A DNA stretch of 64,000 nt, from contig CALVDE010000003.1 in the NCBI GenBank assembly GCA_944326265.1, positions 124,001 to 188,000 on the forward strand, given 5' to 3'. Below are positions 8,040 through 16,823 of the stretch, one piece after another (position 1 is the first letter of the stretch; each line of letters opens with the position of its first letter). Origin of the DNA: an uncultured Bacteroidales bacterium. GTDB taxonomy: Bacteria; Bacteroidota; Bacteroidia; Bacteroidales; UBA932. The notes below the pieces were generated by a model. That model saw only the letters and a list, made by a program, of their open reading frames with translations. It was not told the origin of the DNA and did not search any database. The position numbers and the translations under genes were made by a program.

Positions 8040-8426
8040 ATGGCAACAGAAGATATCAAAGTAGGAATTTCCGCGACATCGACCACCAAGGTCTGCAAGG
8101 AGAACTGCGCCTCCCTCATGGGCTCGGGCGCACTGGACGTATTCGCAACACCGGCCGTAGTGGCCTATATGGAGATGGCCGCTTGCTACGCTGTCAATGA
8201 CCTGCTCGAAGAAGGTCTGTCAACAGTCGGTACCAGAGTGGACATCGCACACATAAAGGCTTCTCCCATTGGTGAGACCATAACGGCCACAGCGACTCTC
8301 AAGGAGATAGACGGCCGCCGTCTGGTCTTCGACGTTACCGCCCGGGACTCCAAGGGCGAGATAGCGAACGGCACCCACGAGCGCTTCATCATTAAAGTGG
8401 ACAAGTTCCTGGCCAAGATTCAGTAG
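8040..8426 (+). CDS. Hotdog-fold thioesterase, fluoroacetyl-CoA thioesterase (FlK)-like
   Basis: The 128-residue protein has the hotdog thioesterase layout: ATPAVVAYMEMAACYAVNDLL (central helix with the catalytic-type Glu), STVGTRVDIAHIKASPIGETI and the strand-rich C-terminus FDVTARDSKGEIANGTHERFII. This resembles the FlK-like thioesterase family of acyl-CoA hydrolases; the natural substrate is not known from sequence. It starts 25 bp after the structured repeat and lies 56 bp upstream of umuD on the same strand, so it may share a transcript with the translesion polymerase genes, an unusual partnership. Confidence 0.82.
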   Translation: MATEDIKVGISATSTTKVCKENCASLMGSGALDVFATPAVVAYMEMAACYAVNDLLEEGLSTVGTRVDIAHIKASPIGETITATATLKEIDGRRLVFDVTARDSKGEIANGTHERFIIKVDKFLAKIQ

Positions 8427-8482
8427 AACATCCGGAGGGCAGCTTACCGGCCAGTATCCAGCAACACATCTCAGGCAGAACA

Positions 8483-8905
8483 ATGAGCAGCACGCCAGAC
8501 AGCCCCACACCCAAGGAAAGACCGGAGATCAAGCTCTTCGAGTCCATCCACGCCGGCTTCCCCTCCCCCGCAGAGGACATTCCCGGCACAGCCCTGGACA
8601 TCAACAAACTGGTGGTCAAGAACCCGGCATCGACCTTCTTTGCCCGCGTCAGCGGAGACAGCATGGAGGGCGACGGCATCCGGGACGGGGACATCCTGGT
8701 CATCGACAAATCGGAGGAACCGCGTGACGGAGCTATCGCCGTATGCTTCATCAACGGAGAATTCACCGTCAAACGGCTCTCATTCCATGAGGACGGAAGC
8801 ATAACCCTGCAGCCCTCCAATCCTAAATACCGGGCAATCACAGTCCGCGAAGGTGACGATCTGGCCATCTGGGGAACGGTACGCTACGTCATCAAGAAAG
8901 TCTGA
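8483..8905 (+). CDS. umuD: UmuD-like S24 peptidase, translesion polymerase accessory subunit
   Basis: The 140-residue protein is a LexA/UmuD-fold S24 peptidase. The self-cleavage site A-G is visible in IHAGFPSP (about residues 22-23), the catalytic Ser in VSGDSMEGDGI (about residue 59) and the catalytic Lys in GEFTVKRLSF (about residue 96). Cleavage gives UmuD', which binds UmuC to form an error-prone polymerase. The umuC gene follows after 3 bp. Length and motifs are those of E. coli UmuD. It lacks the DNA-binding domain of LexA. Confidence 0.95.
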   Translation: MSSTPDSPTPKERPEIKLFESIHAGFPSPAEDIPGTALDINKLVVKNPASTFFARVSGDSMEGDGIRDGDILVIDKSEEPRDGAIAVCFINGEFTVKRLSFHEDGSITLQPSNPKYRAITVREGDDLAIWGTVRYVIKKV

Positions 8906-8908
8906 GCG

Positions 8909-10177
8909 ATGTACGCCCTGGCCGACTGCAACAATTTCTTCGTCAGCTGCGAGCGGGTCTTCCGGCCCGATCTCGAAGGCTTGCCTGTAGTCGTGCTCTC
9001 CAACAACGACGGCTGCGCCATAGCCCGTTCCAACGAGGCCAAACGCCTGGGCATCAAGATGGGACAACCTATGTTCGAGTTCCGGCATTTGATTGAGTCA
9101 GGTGCCGTAACAGTCTTCTCTTCCAATTTCTCTCTCTATGGGGATATGTCCAGACGTGTGCAGATGACCCTGTCACGTTTCGCCCCGGCCATAGAGGTCT
9201 ACTCCATAGACGAGTCCTTCATCGACCTGACCGGTCTGAGTCAGGACACTGATTTCGATCTCTGGGCCAAGACCGTATCAAGGGAATGCCGCCGCTGCAC
9301 CGGTATCCCTGTCAGTGTAGGTGTCTCCCCGACCAAGACACTGGCAAAGGTAGCCTCGAAGCTCTGCAAGCAGTATCCGGCGACAAAAGGCGGATGCTGG
9401 ATGCACCGACAGCAGGATATTGAGAAAGTACTGAAAAAATTCCCACTGGAGGATATCTGGGGAATTGGCCGACGCTACACCAAGCGGTTCAAGGGATATT
9501 TCGGCATGAATACCGCCTGGGACCTCTACACCCGGGACGAGTCCTGGGTCAATGCGGAGATGGGCATCGGCGGTGTCCGGACATGGCAGGAGCTCCACGG
9601 CATCCCCTGTATCAGCTTCGAGGACACCGCCCAGGCAAAAAAACAGATAATGATCTCCAGGACATTCGCCAAGGAGATTACAGACTTGGACGAACTCTCC
9701 GCCCAGGTATCCATGTTCTGCTCCATGGCTGTGGAAAAGCTCCGGAAACAGGGCTCCTGCTGCGGTTGCGTCACTGTCTTCATCACGACCAACCGCTTCC
9801 ACACTGACAACGGACGCAATCAGTTTGAAAGCCGGCTGGCCCAGTTCCTGACACCCACAGACAGCACTCTGGAAATCAATACTGCGGTAATGCACACACT
9901 TATGGATATGTTCAGGAAAGGATACGGATACAAAAGGGCCGGAGTCGTACTTGGTGACATAATACCCTCCGGCAACGTACAGCAGGACATATTCGACAAT
10001 ACTGACAGGGAAAGGCACAGCCGGCTCATGGCCGTGATGGACAGCATCAACCGCAGAGAAGGACGCAACACCGTCGGGCTCGCGTCCCAGTCACTGGACG
10101 GTATAAAAATGAACAGGGAGCACCTGTCTCCCTGCTATACTACAGACTGGAACGATATTATCACCGTTCACTGCTGA
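8909..10177 (+). CDS. umuC: UmuC, Y-family DNA polymerase V catalytic subunit
   Basis: A 422-residue Y-family polymerase. The N-terminus MYALADCNNFFVSCERVF carries the first catalytic Asp and the steric gate region, and the catalytic SIDESF motif follows near residue 100. GVSPTKTLAKVASK, the helix-hairpin-helix region (WGIGRRYTKRF) and the UmuC-specific C-terminus (NTVGLASQSLDG) complete the protein. It acts at stalled replication forks with UmuD'. No LexA-type operator could be identified by eye upstream of umuD. The gene ends 10 bp before a convergent lipoprotein gene. Confidence 0.96.
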   Translation: MYALADCNNFFVSCERVFRPDLEGLPVVVLSNNDGCAIARSNEAKRLGIKMGQPMFEFRHLIESGAVTVFSSNFSLYGDMSRRVQMTLSRFAPAIEVYSIDESFIDLTGLSQDTDFDLWAKTVSRECRRCTGIPVSVGVSPTKTLAKVASKLCKQYPATKGGCWMHRQQDIEKVLKKFPLEDIWGIGRRYTKRFKGYFGMNTAWDLYTRDESWVNAEMGIGGVRTWQELHGIPCISFEDTAQAKKQIMISRTFAKEITDLDELSAQVSMFCSMAVEKLRKQGSCCGCVTVFITTNRFHTDNGRNQFESRLAQFLTPTDSTLEINTAVMHTLMDMFRKGYGYKRAGVVLGDIIPSGNVQQDIFDNTDRERHSRLMAVMDSINRREGRNTVGLASQSLDGIKMNREHLSPCYTTDWNDIITVHC

Positions 10178-10187
10178 TCTGCCTTAT

Positions 10188-10661
10188 CTACTGCGGATCC
10201 GTCGGCCAGGACCCCGGGCTGTCATCGAAACTGAAGAAGAATCTCATATTATGGAAGACCATCCCAGCTTCCCGGACAGCACCGTCTCCTCCCCTCTCAC
10301 TCAATACAAGCCGGACCGTTCCGTGAAACACGTCTCCCGCTACCCCGGAAGGTCTGCGCGAATATACATAGCTTCCGTCATAAACGACCGTATCACGAAC
10401 AGCTGGTCCGGCAGCAGAAGTAAACAGCATCCGGACATCACCTGATTCACGCGATGCGCCGTCCGGTTCCACCTCCCGCACAGTCTCCCCGGTAAATCCG
10501 AAACGGAACTCAAGAATCTCTCCCCTGGCCTCGTTCGTACCTATCCAGACTGACTTCTCAAGCATCTCCGGAGGACCTTCCCCTCTCCATTTCTCTGCAC
10601 ATGAGAAGAGAAGGGCCGCTGAGCTCAGCAGGGCCACGGCTATCGGAACAATACGCCGCAT
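10188..10661 (-). CDS. Hypothetical lipoprotein, 157 residues
   Basis: The N-terminus MRRIVPIAVALLSSAALLFSC is a lipoprotein signal with the lipobox LLFSC. The rest is a predicted beta-rich periplasmic domain (KSVWIGTNEA, ILEFRFGFTGETVRE, TVVYDGSYVYSR, GTVRLVLSE), resembling small Bacteroidales lipoproteins of unknown function. It begins 1 bp after the stop of RNase Y on the same strand and is presumably co-transcribed. Function is unknown. Confidence 0.8.
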   Translation of the reverse strand: MRRIVPIAVALLSSAALLFSCAEKWRGEGPPEMLEKSVWIGTNEARGEILEFRFGFTGETVREVEPDGASRESGDVRMLFTSAAGPAVRDTVVYDGSYVYSRRPSGVAGDVFHGTVRLVLSERGGDGAVREAGMVFHNMRFFFSFDDSPGSWPTDPQ

Positions 10662-10662
10662 A

Positions 10663-12204
10663 TTATTTGGCGAAAGCCACTGAACGTGTCTCCCTGATAA
10701 CTGTGATCTTGACCTGACCGGGATATACCATCTCGTTCTGTATCTTCTTGGCTATCTCGTTCGACAGCATCTCGGACTCCGCGTCGGACACCTGGTCGGC
10801 ACCGACGATGACCCTGAGCTCACGACCGGCCTGGATCGCGTAGGTCTTGGTTACTCCAGGATATGACATTGCGATAGCCTCCATATCCTTAAGACGCTTG
10901 ATATACGACTCTATGACCTCCCGGCGGGCTCCCGGACGGGCTCCGGAAATCGCATCACCGACCAGAACTATAGGCGATATGAGCGATGTCATTTCCACTT
11001 CCTCATGATGTGCGCCTATTGCATTGCATACCTCCGGTTTCTCCTTGCATTTCTCGGCCAGCCTCATACCCAGAATGGCATGGGGCAGCTCCGAGTCTTC
11101 CTCCGAAACCTTTCCGATATCATGCAGCAGACCGGCCCGTTTTGCCAGCTTGGGATTAAGCCCCAGCTCAGCAGCCATAGTGGCGCAGATATTGGCAACC
11201 TCACGGGAGTGCTGAAGCAGATTCTGACCATAGGACGAACGGTACTTCATCCTGCCGACCATTCTTACCAGTTCGGCATGCAGACCGTGTATTCCCAGAT
11301 CTATGCATGTACGCTTTCCTGTCTCCATTATCTCGTCCTCGAGCTGCTTGCGTACTTTCTCCACCACTTCCTCGATACGCGCCGGATGAATTCGTCCGTC
11401 CGTTACCAGCTGATGCAGGGCCAGACGGGCGACCTCCCTTCTGACAGGATCGAAAGCCGAAAGAAGGATGGCTTCCGGAGTATCGTCCACCACTATCTCC
11501 ACCCCTGTGGCAGCCTCCAGAGCCCTGATGTTCCGGCCTTCACGTCCGATAATACGGCCCTTCATCTCGTCATTCTCGATGTTGAAGACAGTTACGGCAT
11601 TCTCGATGGCCGTCTCCGGAGCAATACGCTGTATTGTGTTTATGACTATACGCTTGGCCTCCTTGCCGGCATTCATACGGGCTTCGTCCATAACATCATT
11701 GATATAGGACATGGCCTGGGTCTTGGCCTCCTCCTTCATGGTCTCCACAAGCATCTCCTTGGCCTCCGCCGCAGACATGCCCGCTATATTCTCTATTTTC
11801 TCAACCGCCTCCCTGTGCAGTTTGTCATACTCCTCCGCCTTGCGGTTGACTATCTCGACCTGAGCCTTGAGATTCTCGCGGATACTGTCATTCTCCGCCT
11901 GCTTGCGCTGAAGCTCGGAATACTGCTGCTTCATCTGCATCTCACGCTGCTTGAGCTTGTTCTCAGTCTGCTGAATCTGGGAATTCTTCTCATTGATGTA
12001 GCGCTCATGCTCACCCTTGAGCTGAAGGAATTTCTCCTTTGCCTGGAAAATCTTCTCTTTCTTGATATTCTCTCCTTCCTGCTCCGCCGCCTTGATTATC
12101 TTGGCCGCCTGCTTCTTACGGGCGTTATTAACGACCAGCAGCGTCAGGACGACAGCTACTGCTGCCACTACTGCCAGTAAAATGATCACATAAGTAACTT
12201 GCAT
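10663..12204 (-). CDS. rny: Ribonuclease Y
   Basis: The 513-residue protein has the full RNase Y layout: an N-terminal membrane helix ([20 protein letters not shown]), a long coiled coil to about residue 200, a KH domain ([20 protein letters not shown]) and an HD phosphohydrolase domain ([14 protein letters not shown], with GAHHEE). It is a membrane-anchored endoribonuclease that starts mRNA decay. The gene lies downstream of zapA and the probable 6S RNA. Confidence 0.96.
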   Translation of the reverse strand: MQVTYVIILLAVVAAVAVVLTLLVVNNARKKQAAKIIKAAEQEGENIKKEKIFQAKEKFLQLKGEHERYINEKNSQIQQTENKLKQREMQMKQQYSELQRKQAENDSIRENLKAQVEIVNRKAEEYDKLHREAVEKIENIAGMSAAEAKEMLVETMKEEAKTQAMSYINDVMDEARMNAGKEAKRIVINTIQRIAPETAIENAVTVFNIENDEMKGRIIGREGRNIRALEAATGVEIVVDDTPEAILLSAFDPVRREVARLALHQLVTDGRIHPARIEEVVEKVRKQLEDEIMETGKRTCIDLGIHGLHAELVRMVGRMKYRSSYGQNLLQHSREVANICATMAAELGLNPKLAKRAGLLHDIGKVSEEDSELPHAILGMRLAEKCKEKPEVCNAIGAHHEEVEMTSLISPIVLVGDAISGARPGARREVIESYIKRLKDMEAIAMSYPGVTKTYAIQAGRELRVIVGADQVSDAESEMLSNEIAKKIQNEMVYPGQVKITVIRETRSVAFAK

Positions 12205-12271
12205 AATTCTTTATATATAATGTTTAAAATTCCTTATCACATAAAGAACCAAAACACAAGACAGTAAAAAG

Positions 12272-12464
12272 AAAAAAGCCGTTAGCACACTGTTTATCAG
12301 AAAAACCTAATAAAATAGGATTTGAGCTCCGATTGCGGACTCAGACTTCCAACGTCCGGTAAAACCGAATCCCCTTGCGGGTCACCCAGGCCTGTCTTCA
12401 TCCATCGAGTTGGCTCTGTATTGTCAAAAATGTTGATTTTCGCAAAGAGCGAACTAACGGCTTA
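12272..12464 (-). ncRNA. ssrS: Probable 6S RNA
   Basis: Between zapA and rny the minus strand encodes about 190 nt whose ends pair: AGCCGTTAG near 12462 and CTAACGGCT near 12277, directly followed by a T tract, which is an intrinsic-terminator-like 3' end. The interior is predicted to fold as a rod with an apical CGG-TTTTA-CCG hairpin. Length, closed-rod shape and the position directly after zapA match 6S RNA, which binds RNA polymerase and mimics an open promoter. The zapA stop is only a few bases upstream, so the RNA is either processed from the zapA transcript or has a promoter inside zapA. A covariance-model search would settle it. Confidence 0.65.
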
Positions 12465-12466
12465 AG

Positions 12467-12778
12467 CTATATGACATTATTATCTATATACTCACCAAGC
12501 TGACTGTCCAGGAGCCGGATGTCTCCGGACACCTCTCCCAGCAGATTCTCCAGCCTTGCCTTCTCCAAGGCCACCTGGACCAATGCGACTGTAAGAAGTT
12601 CCTGGTTGTCGTTGAAGTTCTTGCGGCTTCTGAGCTCCGCCAGCTTATCTGACACACCCCTGATCGTATTTCTGATCAGACTCTCGTCCTCCGCCGGCAC
12701 CGTATACTTGAACTTCCTGTCAAGTATCGTGACATTACACGACAACTTTCTGTCCTTTTCCTCTTCCATATCAGTCAT
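12467..12778 (-). CDS. zapA: Cell division protein ZapA
   Basis: A 103-residue ZapA family protein: the N-terminal strand LSCNVTILDRKFKYTVPAEDE and the long C-terminal coiled-coil helix (QELLTVALVQVALEKARLENLL) are typical. ZapA bundles FtsZ filaments at the division ring. It overlaps the upstream coiled-coil gene by 8 bp. The 6S RNA candidate follows at once downstream. Confidence 0.9.
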   Translation of the reverse strand: MTDMEEEKDRKLSCNVTILDRKFKYTVPAEDESLIRNTIRGVSDKLAELRSRKNFNDNQELLTVALVQVALEKARLENLLGEVSGDIRLLDSQLGEYIDNNVI

Positions 12779-13085
12779 TCAGCAATGAAATACATCTGTC
12801 TATCTCCCTCACCAGCCTGCCTATATTCTGCTTAGCTTCTTTAACATCTACGGCTGACGACTCAAACGCGCCCGCCATCTGCAACTTATCTATCTTCTGT
12901 TCTAATTCTTTAATTTTATTATTACTGTTTGTTAATCTCTCCATGCAGTCCTTTATCTCGGATTCCCGGAGGGCAAGGAGCTCTCTCATCCTGACATTGT
13001 CGGCCTGGAGACTCTCGTACCGGGAGATGAAGTACTCTATCTTCTGCTTATGCGCGTCAAGTACTTTTCTATAACTTTCATCCAT
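12771..13085 (-). CDS. Coiled-coil protein of unknown function preceding zapA
   Basis: A 104-residue protein that is nearly all heptad-like helix (YESLQADNVRMRELLALRE, NNKIKELEQKIDKLQ). It overlaps zapA by 8 bp and follows a TAACTTTG promoter box. Similar small coiled-coil proteins precede zapA in many Bacteroidota, and the size and position are reminiscent of ZapB, but homology to ZapB cannot be claimed. Confidence 0.82.
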   Translation of the reverse strand: MDESYRKVLDAHKQKIEYFISRYESLQADNVRMRELLALRESEIKDCMERLTNSNNKIKELEQKIDKLQMAGAFESSAVDVKEAKQNIGRLVREIDRCISLLND

Positions 13086-13107
13086 AATAAAAACACTACT
13101 GGAGCCA

Positions 13108-13115
13108 CAAAGTTA
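13108..13115 (-). promoter_or_regulatory. -7 box TAACTTTG for the zapA-6S-rny cluster
   Basis: The minus strand reads TAACTTTG (TAnnTTTG consensus) about 22 bp before the coiled-coil gene's ATG. The leader would be short. Confidence 0.6.
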
Positions 13116-13121
13116 CAAAAA

Positions 13122-14756
13122 TTATCTTACGAAACGCCACGAACCGGTCTTTTTCATAGACGAGATTCTCAACGGATCGATATGTCCTTGATTTTCAATA
13201 AAATCACAGAGCATGACACGAATTTCGGGATATATCTCCACAATCCGCTCCGACATCATGTCCCTGTCCAGCCCGGCAGCCGCCAGGAGTCCTCCGGCTC
13301 CGCTGGCTCTGTAAGAGGTCATGGCCACACGGTACTGTGCAGTCCCGTCAAACGGAGTGCCGTCCCAAAGAGACACTATGTTCACCCTCGCCCCTTTCGC
13401 CCCGGAGGGATTCACCGTGTACACCAGCCCTCCGGCTGTCTCGTAGTTGTACAGATAATCCGTCCGCGTGATACGCTTGTCGTATGCCTCCTCCAGATAA
13501 GAGCGGATCTCGTCACCTGTCATCCTTACGACGTATAGCAGATTCTCGAAACGGTAAAGGGTAAACAGATCGTTGAAACGTATAGGACCGGACTCCATCC
13601 TGCCTTCCGACACAAGCGGTGCGGTAAAAGACACGTCGACACCCGGGCACGAGAGCTGCACATAGTGAATCAGCGACAGGTACTCGGACTTGCCGTCTTC
13701 CCTGTAGCTGAGATCCAGCGGCCTGTCCAGGTATCCTATTATCCGGTTGGAGAACTCCAGCACAGTACTGTAATCCTCGGAAAACTCCTCCATGTATCTG
13801 CCGGAAGGACGTACACCGCCCATATCCGCCACTGACGGAGATATATTCACTGATACCGGGCGGCCGCCTTTCTTCACCACCGAAATGTCCAGCCTTGACA
13901 CTGCCGCCGCCTTGGACCCGGCTTCCACCACACAGACACTGTCTCCGTCCGCGCCCAGGACCTTAACGGCTGTCCTCCTGTGGTCATGCGATGCTATTAC
14001 CGCATCGATTCCCGGCACTGTCGACGCCAGGTACAGAGCGTTGTTCTCGATACTCGGCACTCCGGCCTGACCGAGTCCGCAATGCACAGCCAGAATCACC
14101 ACATCCGGACGCTCATGGCGGCGCACCTGCTGTACAAGACCGGCCGCCAGAGAGTCCACAGGAACGAAATCAAGACCCTCGTACTTATCCGGCGATATCC
14201 ATGATTTCACATTGGGATTGGTGAATCCTATCACCGCTATACGCAGACCGTCCCTCTCTATGACCGCATATCTGTCAAAATATGCTGTCCCGTCAGATAC
14301 ACTAACCGCATTGGCCGCCAGATAGGGCACGTCAAGTTCCCGGGCGATGCGGTCATATACCGGGTGTCCGGCCTCCAGATCATGATTGCCTACGACTACC
14401 GCGCTGTAGTCCATGAAATTGAAAATGCGGCTGAGAAGATGATCCTCCCCGGTAGAGTCCACATAATTGAAATAATAAACTGCGTTGTCACCCTGAAGAT
14501 GGTCCCCGCAGTCCACCATCGCCACGTGTCCGTCACCCAGTACGGTACGCAGGCTGTCAGCATAGGCGCATACCGAGGCAAGGGACGTATGCACGGAGCT
14601 GTCCCCGTCATATCCGTAAGGGAATACGGCACCGTGTGTGTCGTTGGTGGCCAGAAGAGTGACCGTGCATGTCCTCTCTGCGCACGAGGTCAGAACCAGG
14701 CAGGCAGCAGCCAGTGCCACTGCCGTGATGGTAAAAATTTTTCTTAATCTGTTCAT
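13122..14756 (-). CDS. Bifunctional metallophosphatase/5'-nucleotidase lipoprotein (UshA-like)
   Basis: The frame is open further upstream, but the ATG at 14756 gives a clear lipoprotein signal (MNRLRKIFTITAVALAAACL, then LTSC). The 544-residue product has the calcineurin-like metallophosphatase motifs LLATNDTHG, VDCGDHLQGD, VVVGNHDLEAG and SHDHRRT, then the 5_nucleotid_C domain (GSKAAAVSRLDI, LFTLYRFENLLYVVRMTG, YRVAMTSYRASGAGG). It would hydrolyse nucleotides or related phosphoesters outside the inner membrane. In many Bacteroidales the two domains are separate genes; here they are one. It is the last gene after the symporter and amidase. Confidence 0.9.
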   Translation of the reverse strand: MNRLRKIFTITAVALAAACLVLTSCAERTCTVTLLATNDTHGAVFPYGYDGDSSVHTSLASVCAYADSLRTVLGDGHVAMVDCGDHLQGDNAVYYFNYVDSTGEDHLLSRIFNFMDYSAVVVGNHDLEAGHPVYDRIARELDVPYLAANAVSVSDGTAYFDRYAVIERDGLRIAVIGFTNPNVKSWISPDKYEGLDFVPVDSLAAGLVQQVRRHERPDVVILAVHCGLGQAGVPSIENNALYLASTVPGIDAVIASHDHRRTAVKVLGADGDSVCVVEAGSKAAAVSRLDISVVKKGGRPVSVNISPSVADMGGVRPSGRYMEEFSEDYSTVLEFSNRIIGYLDRPLDLSYREDGKSEYLSLIHYVQLSCPGVDVSFTAPLVSEGRMESGPIRFNDLFTLYRFENLLYVVRMTGDEIRSYLEEAYDKRITRTDYLYNYETAGGLVYTVNPSGAKGARVNIVSLWDGTPFDGTAQYRVAMTSYRASGAGGLLAAAGLDRDMMSERIVEIYPEIRVMLCDFIENQGHIDPLRISSMKKTGSWRFVR

Positions 14757-14778
14757 AAAGGTTCGGGTTTTATATTGT

Positions 14779-15576
14779 TTACTGTATCTCGAATCTGTCG
14801 GCATCCATCCATGCCGGAAATTTTTCCCTGAAAAGTCCAAGCTGTTCCCGGTCCAGTCCAGCGCACAGAAAGCCTCCTCCAGGTCCCATGGCTTCGTCCG
14901 CAAGGAACTCCCCGATGTCGCGGCCCTTGTAGTCCACTACCGCCGATCCTCCGCAATAGCTGTCATCCGGACTGTCACCGACCCTGTTGCAGAACACAAA
15001 ATAGGACAGATTCTCCACTGCCCTTGCATGAAGCAGCTGCAAAGCGGCACTGATTCTGGAAGCAGGCCACGAGGCCACGTTCAGCATCACATCGTAATCA
15101 TTGCCGATGTTTCTGAGCCATACCGGAAAACGCAGATCGTAGCACACGCTCATGGCGATTCTCCACCCTCTGTATTCGACTACATGCCTCGAATCCCCGG
15201 GCGTGAATATCTCATTCTCTCCGCTCATACGGAAAAGGTGCCTCTTGTCATAATGGCGGACCGTTCCGTCAGGATAAACGAAATAAAAACGGTTGAATAC
15301 CCTGCCCCCGTCCCTGACCGGCACCGAGCCAGCTATCGCGGACCCCGTGGACGATGCCTTTCCGCGCATCCATCCCAGAGCGGGACCGCCGGCATCCTCA
15401 GCCAGGGAAGTGTCTGAGGTGAAGCCTGTCGTAAAGAATTCCGGGAGGACTATCAGGTCCGGAGCCGAACGGAGCATAAGCGAGTCCACGAAGCCGTCAA
15501 TCCGGCGTATGTTGACATCCGGAGCCTCCCATACCAGATCCGTCTGGCATACCGCAATATTCAGGATGCCGCTCAT
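14779..15576 (-). CDS. Carbon-nitrogen hydrolase, omega-amidase (YafV/NIT2-like)
   Basis: A 265-residue nitrilase superfamily enzyme. The catalytic triad is visible: Glu in LIVLPEFFTTGF, Lys in HYDKRHLF and Cys in MSVCYDLRFPVW. The HARAVENLSYFVFCNRVG segment is typical of the omega-amidase branch, which hydrolyses 2-oxoglutaramate and 2-oxosuccinamate to 2-oxoacids. Its ATG overlaps the stop of the upstream symporter by 4 bp (ATGA). Confidence 0.9.
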   Translation of the reverse strand: MSGILNIAVCQTDLVWEAPDVNIRRIDGFVDSLMLRSAPDLIVLPEFFTTGFTSDTSLAEDAGGPALGWMRGKASSTGSAIAGSVPVRDGGRVFNRFYFVYPDGTVRHYDKRHLFRMSGENEIFTPGDSRHVVEYRGWRIAMSVCYDLRFPVWLRNIGNDYDVMLNVASWPASRISAALQLLHARAVENLSYFVFCNRVGDSPDDSYCGGSAVVDYKGRDIGEFLADEAMGPGGGFLCAGLDREQLGLFREKFPAWMDADRFEIQ

Positions 15577-16745
15577 GCCGCAGTCTTTTTATATATCCTG
15601 TCCATAATCATCGCAATGGCTCCGTCACCTGTCACGTTGCAGGCCGTTCCGAAACTGTCCATCGCAATATACAATGCGATCATAAGTCCCTGCAGTCCTG
15701 CATCAAAACCGAGCATGGAGCCGATAATGCCGATAGATGCCAGAATCGCTCCTCCCGGCACTCCAGGAGCGGCAACCATCGCTATGGCCAGTATGAAAAT
15801 AAACTCGCTGTAGGTTCCTATATCTGACGGAAGCCCTGCCATACAGGAAATAGCATAGGCACAGGCAACAATCTTCAATGTGCTGCCGGAAAGGTGTATC
15901 GTGGCGCAGAGAGGTATCACGAAGTCGGCCACTTCCGCCCTGACCCCGTTCTTCTTGGCCTGGGCCAGCGTCACAGGAATCGTCGCCGCCGATGACTGCG
16001 TACCCAATGCCGTCATATATGCCGGAAGCATATTGCGCAGGGAGCGGAGCGGATTCCTGCCGGAAACAGCTCCGGCTATGCAGAACTGCAGGAACAGGAG
16101 CACTGCGTGAAGTACGAATATCACTACGATGACCTTGACGAACAGAGCCGTTACTGTCATCACAGTCCCCTCGCAGCCCATTTTGAGAAAAATTCCGAAA
16201 ATATACAGCGGGAGCAGCGGTATGACGACCCTGCGCACGACTGTCATAACCACCTCCCTGAGCTCCCTCAGCATGGACAGCATCACGTTCCCGCCGGCAG
16301 CAGGAAGGGCAAGGCCCAGAACAAATGACAGGACCAGGGCCGGCATAACTCCGAAAAGAGGGGTCATCTCTATTTCAAAATACGGTTCCAAGACATTCCC
16401 GGCCGCAACCGCTTCCTCTATCGGGAATGACCGTGGCTCTATAATATGAGGGTACACCGCTCCGCACACACCATAGGCAAAATAGCCCGAAAGGACAGTG
16501 GATGCATACGCGATGAGTGTCGTTATGCCGAGCATCCGGCCCGCTCCCCTGCCGAGTTCCGCAATTCCGGGAGCCACGAGTCCCAGGATAAGCAGCGGAA
16601 TTATAAAATTGAGGAAACTGCCGAACAGCGAGTTGAATGTCACGAAGCCCCTGGTCAGAGATGCAGGAAAGAAAAACGAGCATCCTATGCCTGCCGCAAT
16701 GGCTATCACGATTCTCAACAGCAAAGATATTTTCACACGTTTCAT
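15573..16745 (-). CDS. Dicarboxylate/amino acid:cation symporter (DAACS family)
   Basis: A 390-residue inner-membrane carrier with about eight transmembrane helices and two re-entrant hairpins. Family motifs are visible: TALGTQSSAATIPVTLAQAKKNG (serine-rich hairpin), FVIPLCATIHLSGST and GVPGGAILASIGIIGSMLG. It imports dicarboxylates or acidic or neutral amino acids with sodium or protons; the exact substrate is not determined. It starts a three-gene minus operon with an omega-amidase and a 5'-nucleotidase. Confidence 0.9.
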   Translation of the reverse strand: MKRVKISLLLRIVIAIAAGIGCSFFFPASLTRGFVTFNSLFGSFLNFIIPLLILGLVAPGIAELGRGAGRMLGITTLIAYASTVLSGYFAYGVCGAVYPHIIEPRSFPIEEAVAAGNVLEPYFEIEMTPLFGVMPALVLSFVLGLALPAAGGNVMLSMLRELREVVMTVVRRVVIPLLPLYIFGIFLKMGCEGTVMTVTALFVKVIVVIFVLHAVLLFLQFCIAGAVSGRNPLRSLRNMLPAYMTALGTQSSAATIPVTLAQAKKNGVRAEVADFVIPLCATIHLSGSTLKIVACAYAISCMAGLPSDIGTYSEFIFILAIAMVAAPGVPGGAILASIGIIGSMLGFDAGLQGLMIALYIAMDSFGTACNVTGDGAIAMIMDRIYKKTAA

Positions 16746-16794
16746 AAGACTTGAGGTACTTCCTAAAAATGGCCGAATATACCATATATTTTTT

Positions 16795-16802
16795 TATCTT
16801 TG
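16795..16802 (+). promoter_or_regulatory. -7 box TATCTTTG for the glycosyltransferase-pyrC operon
   Basis: A TAnnTTTG match 22 bp before the ATG at 16824. It supports that ATG over the in-frame TTG at 16818. Confidence 0.65.
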
Positions 16803-16823
16803 TAAAATGTATTCAAATTGATT

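Noticed and set aside
14757-14903. N-terminal extension of the 5'-nucleotidase
   Set aside because: It runs into the omega-amidase gene; the internal ATG at 14756 gives a perfect lipoprotein signal.
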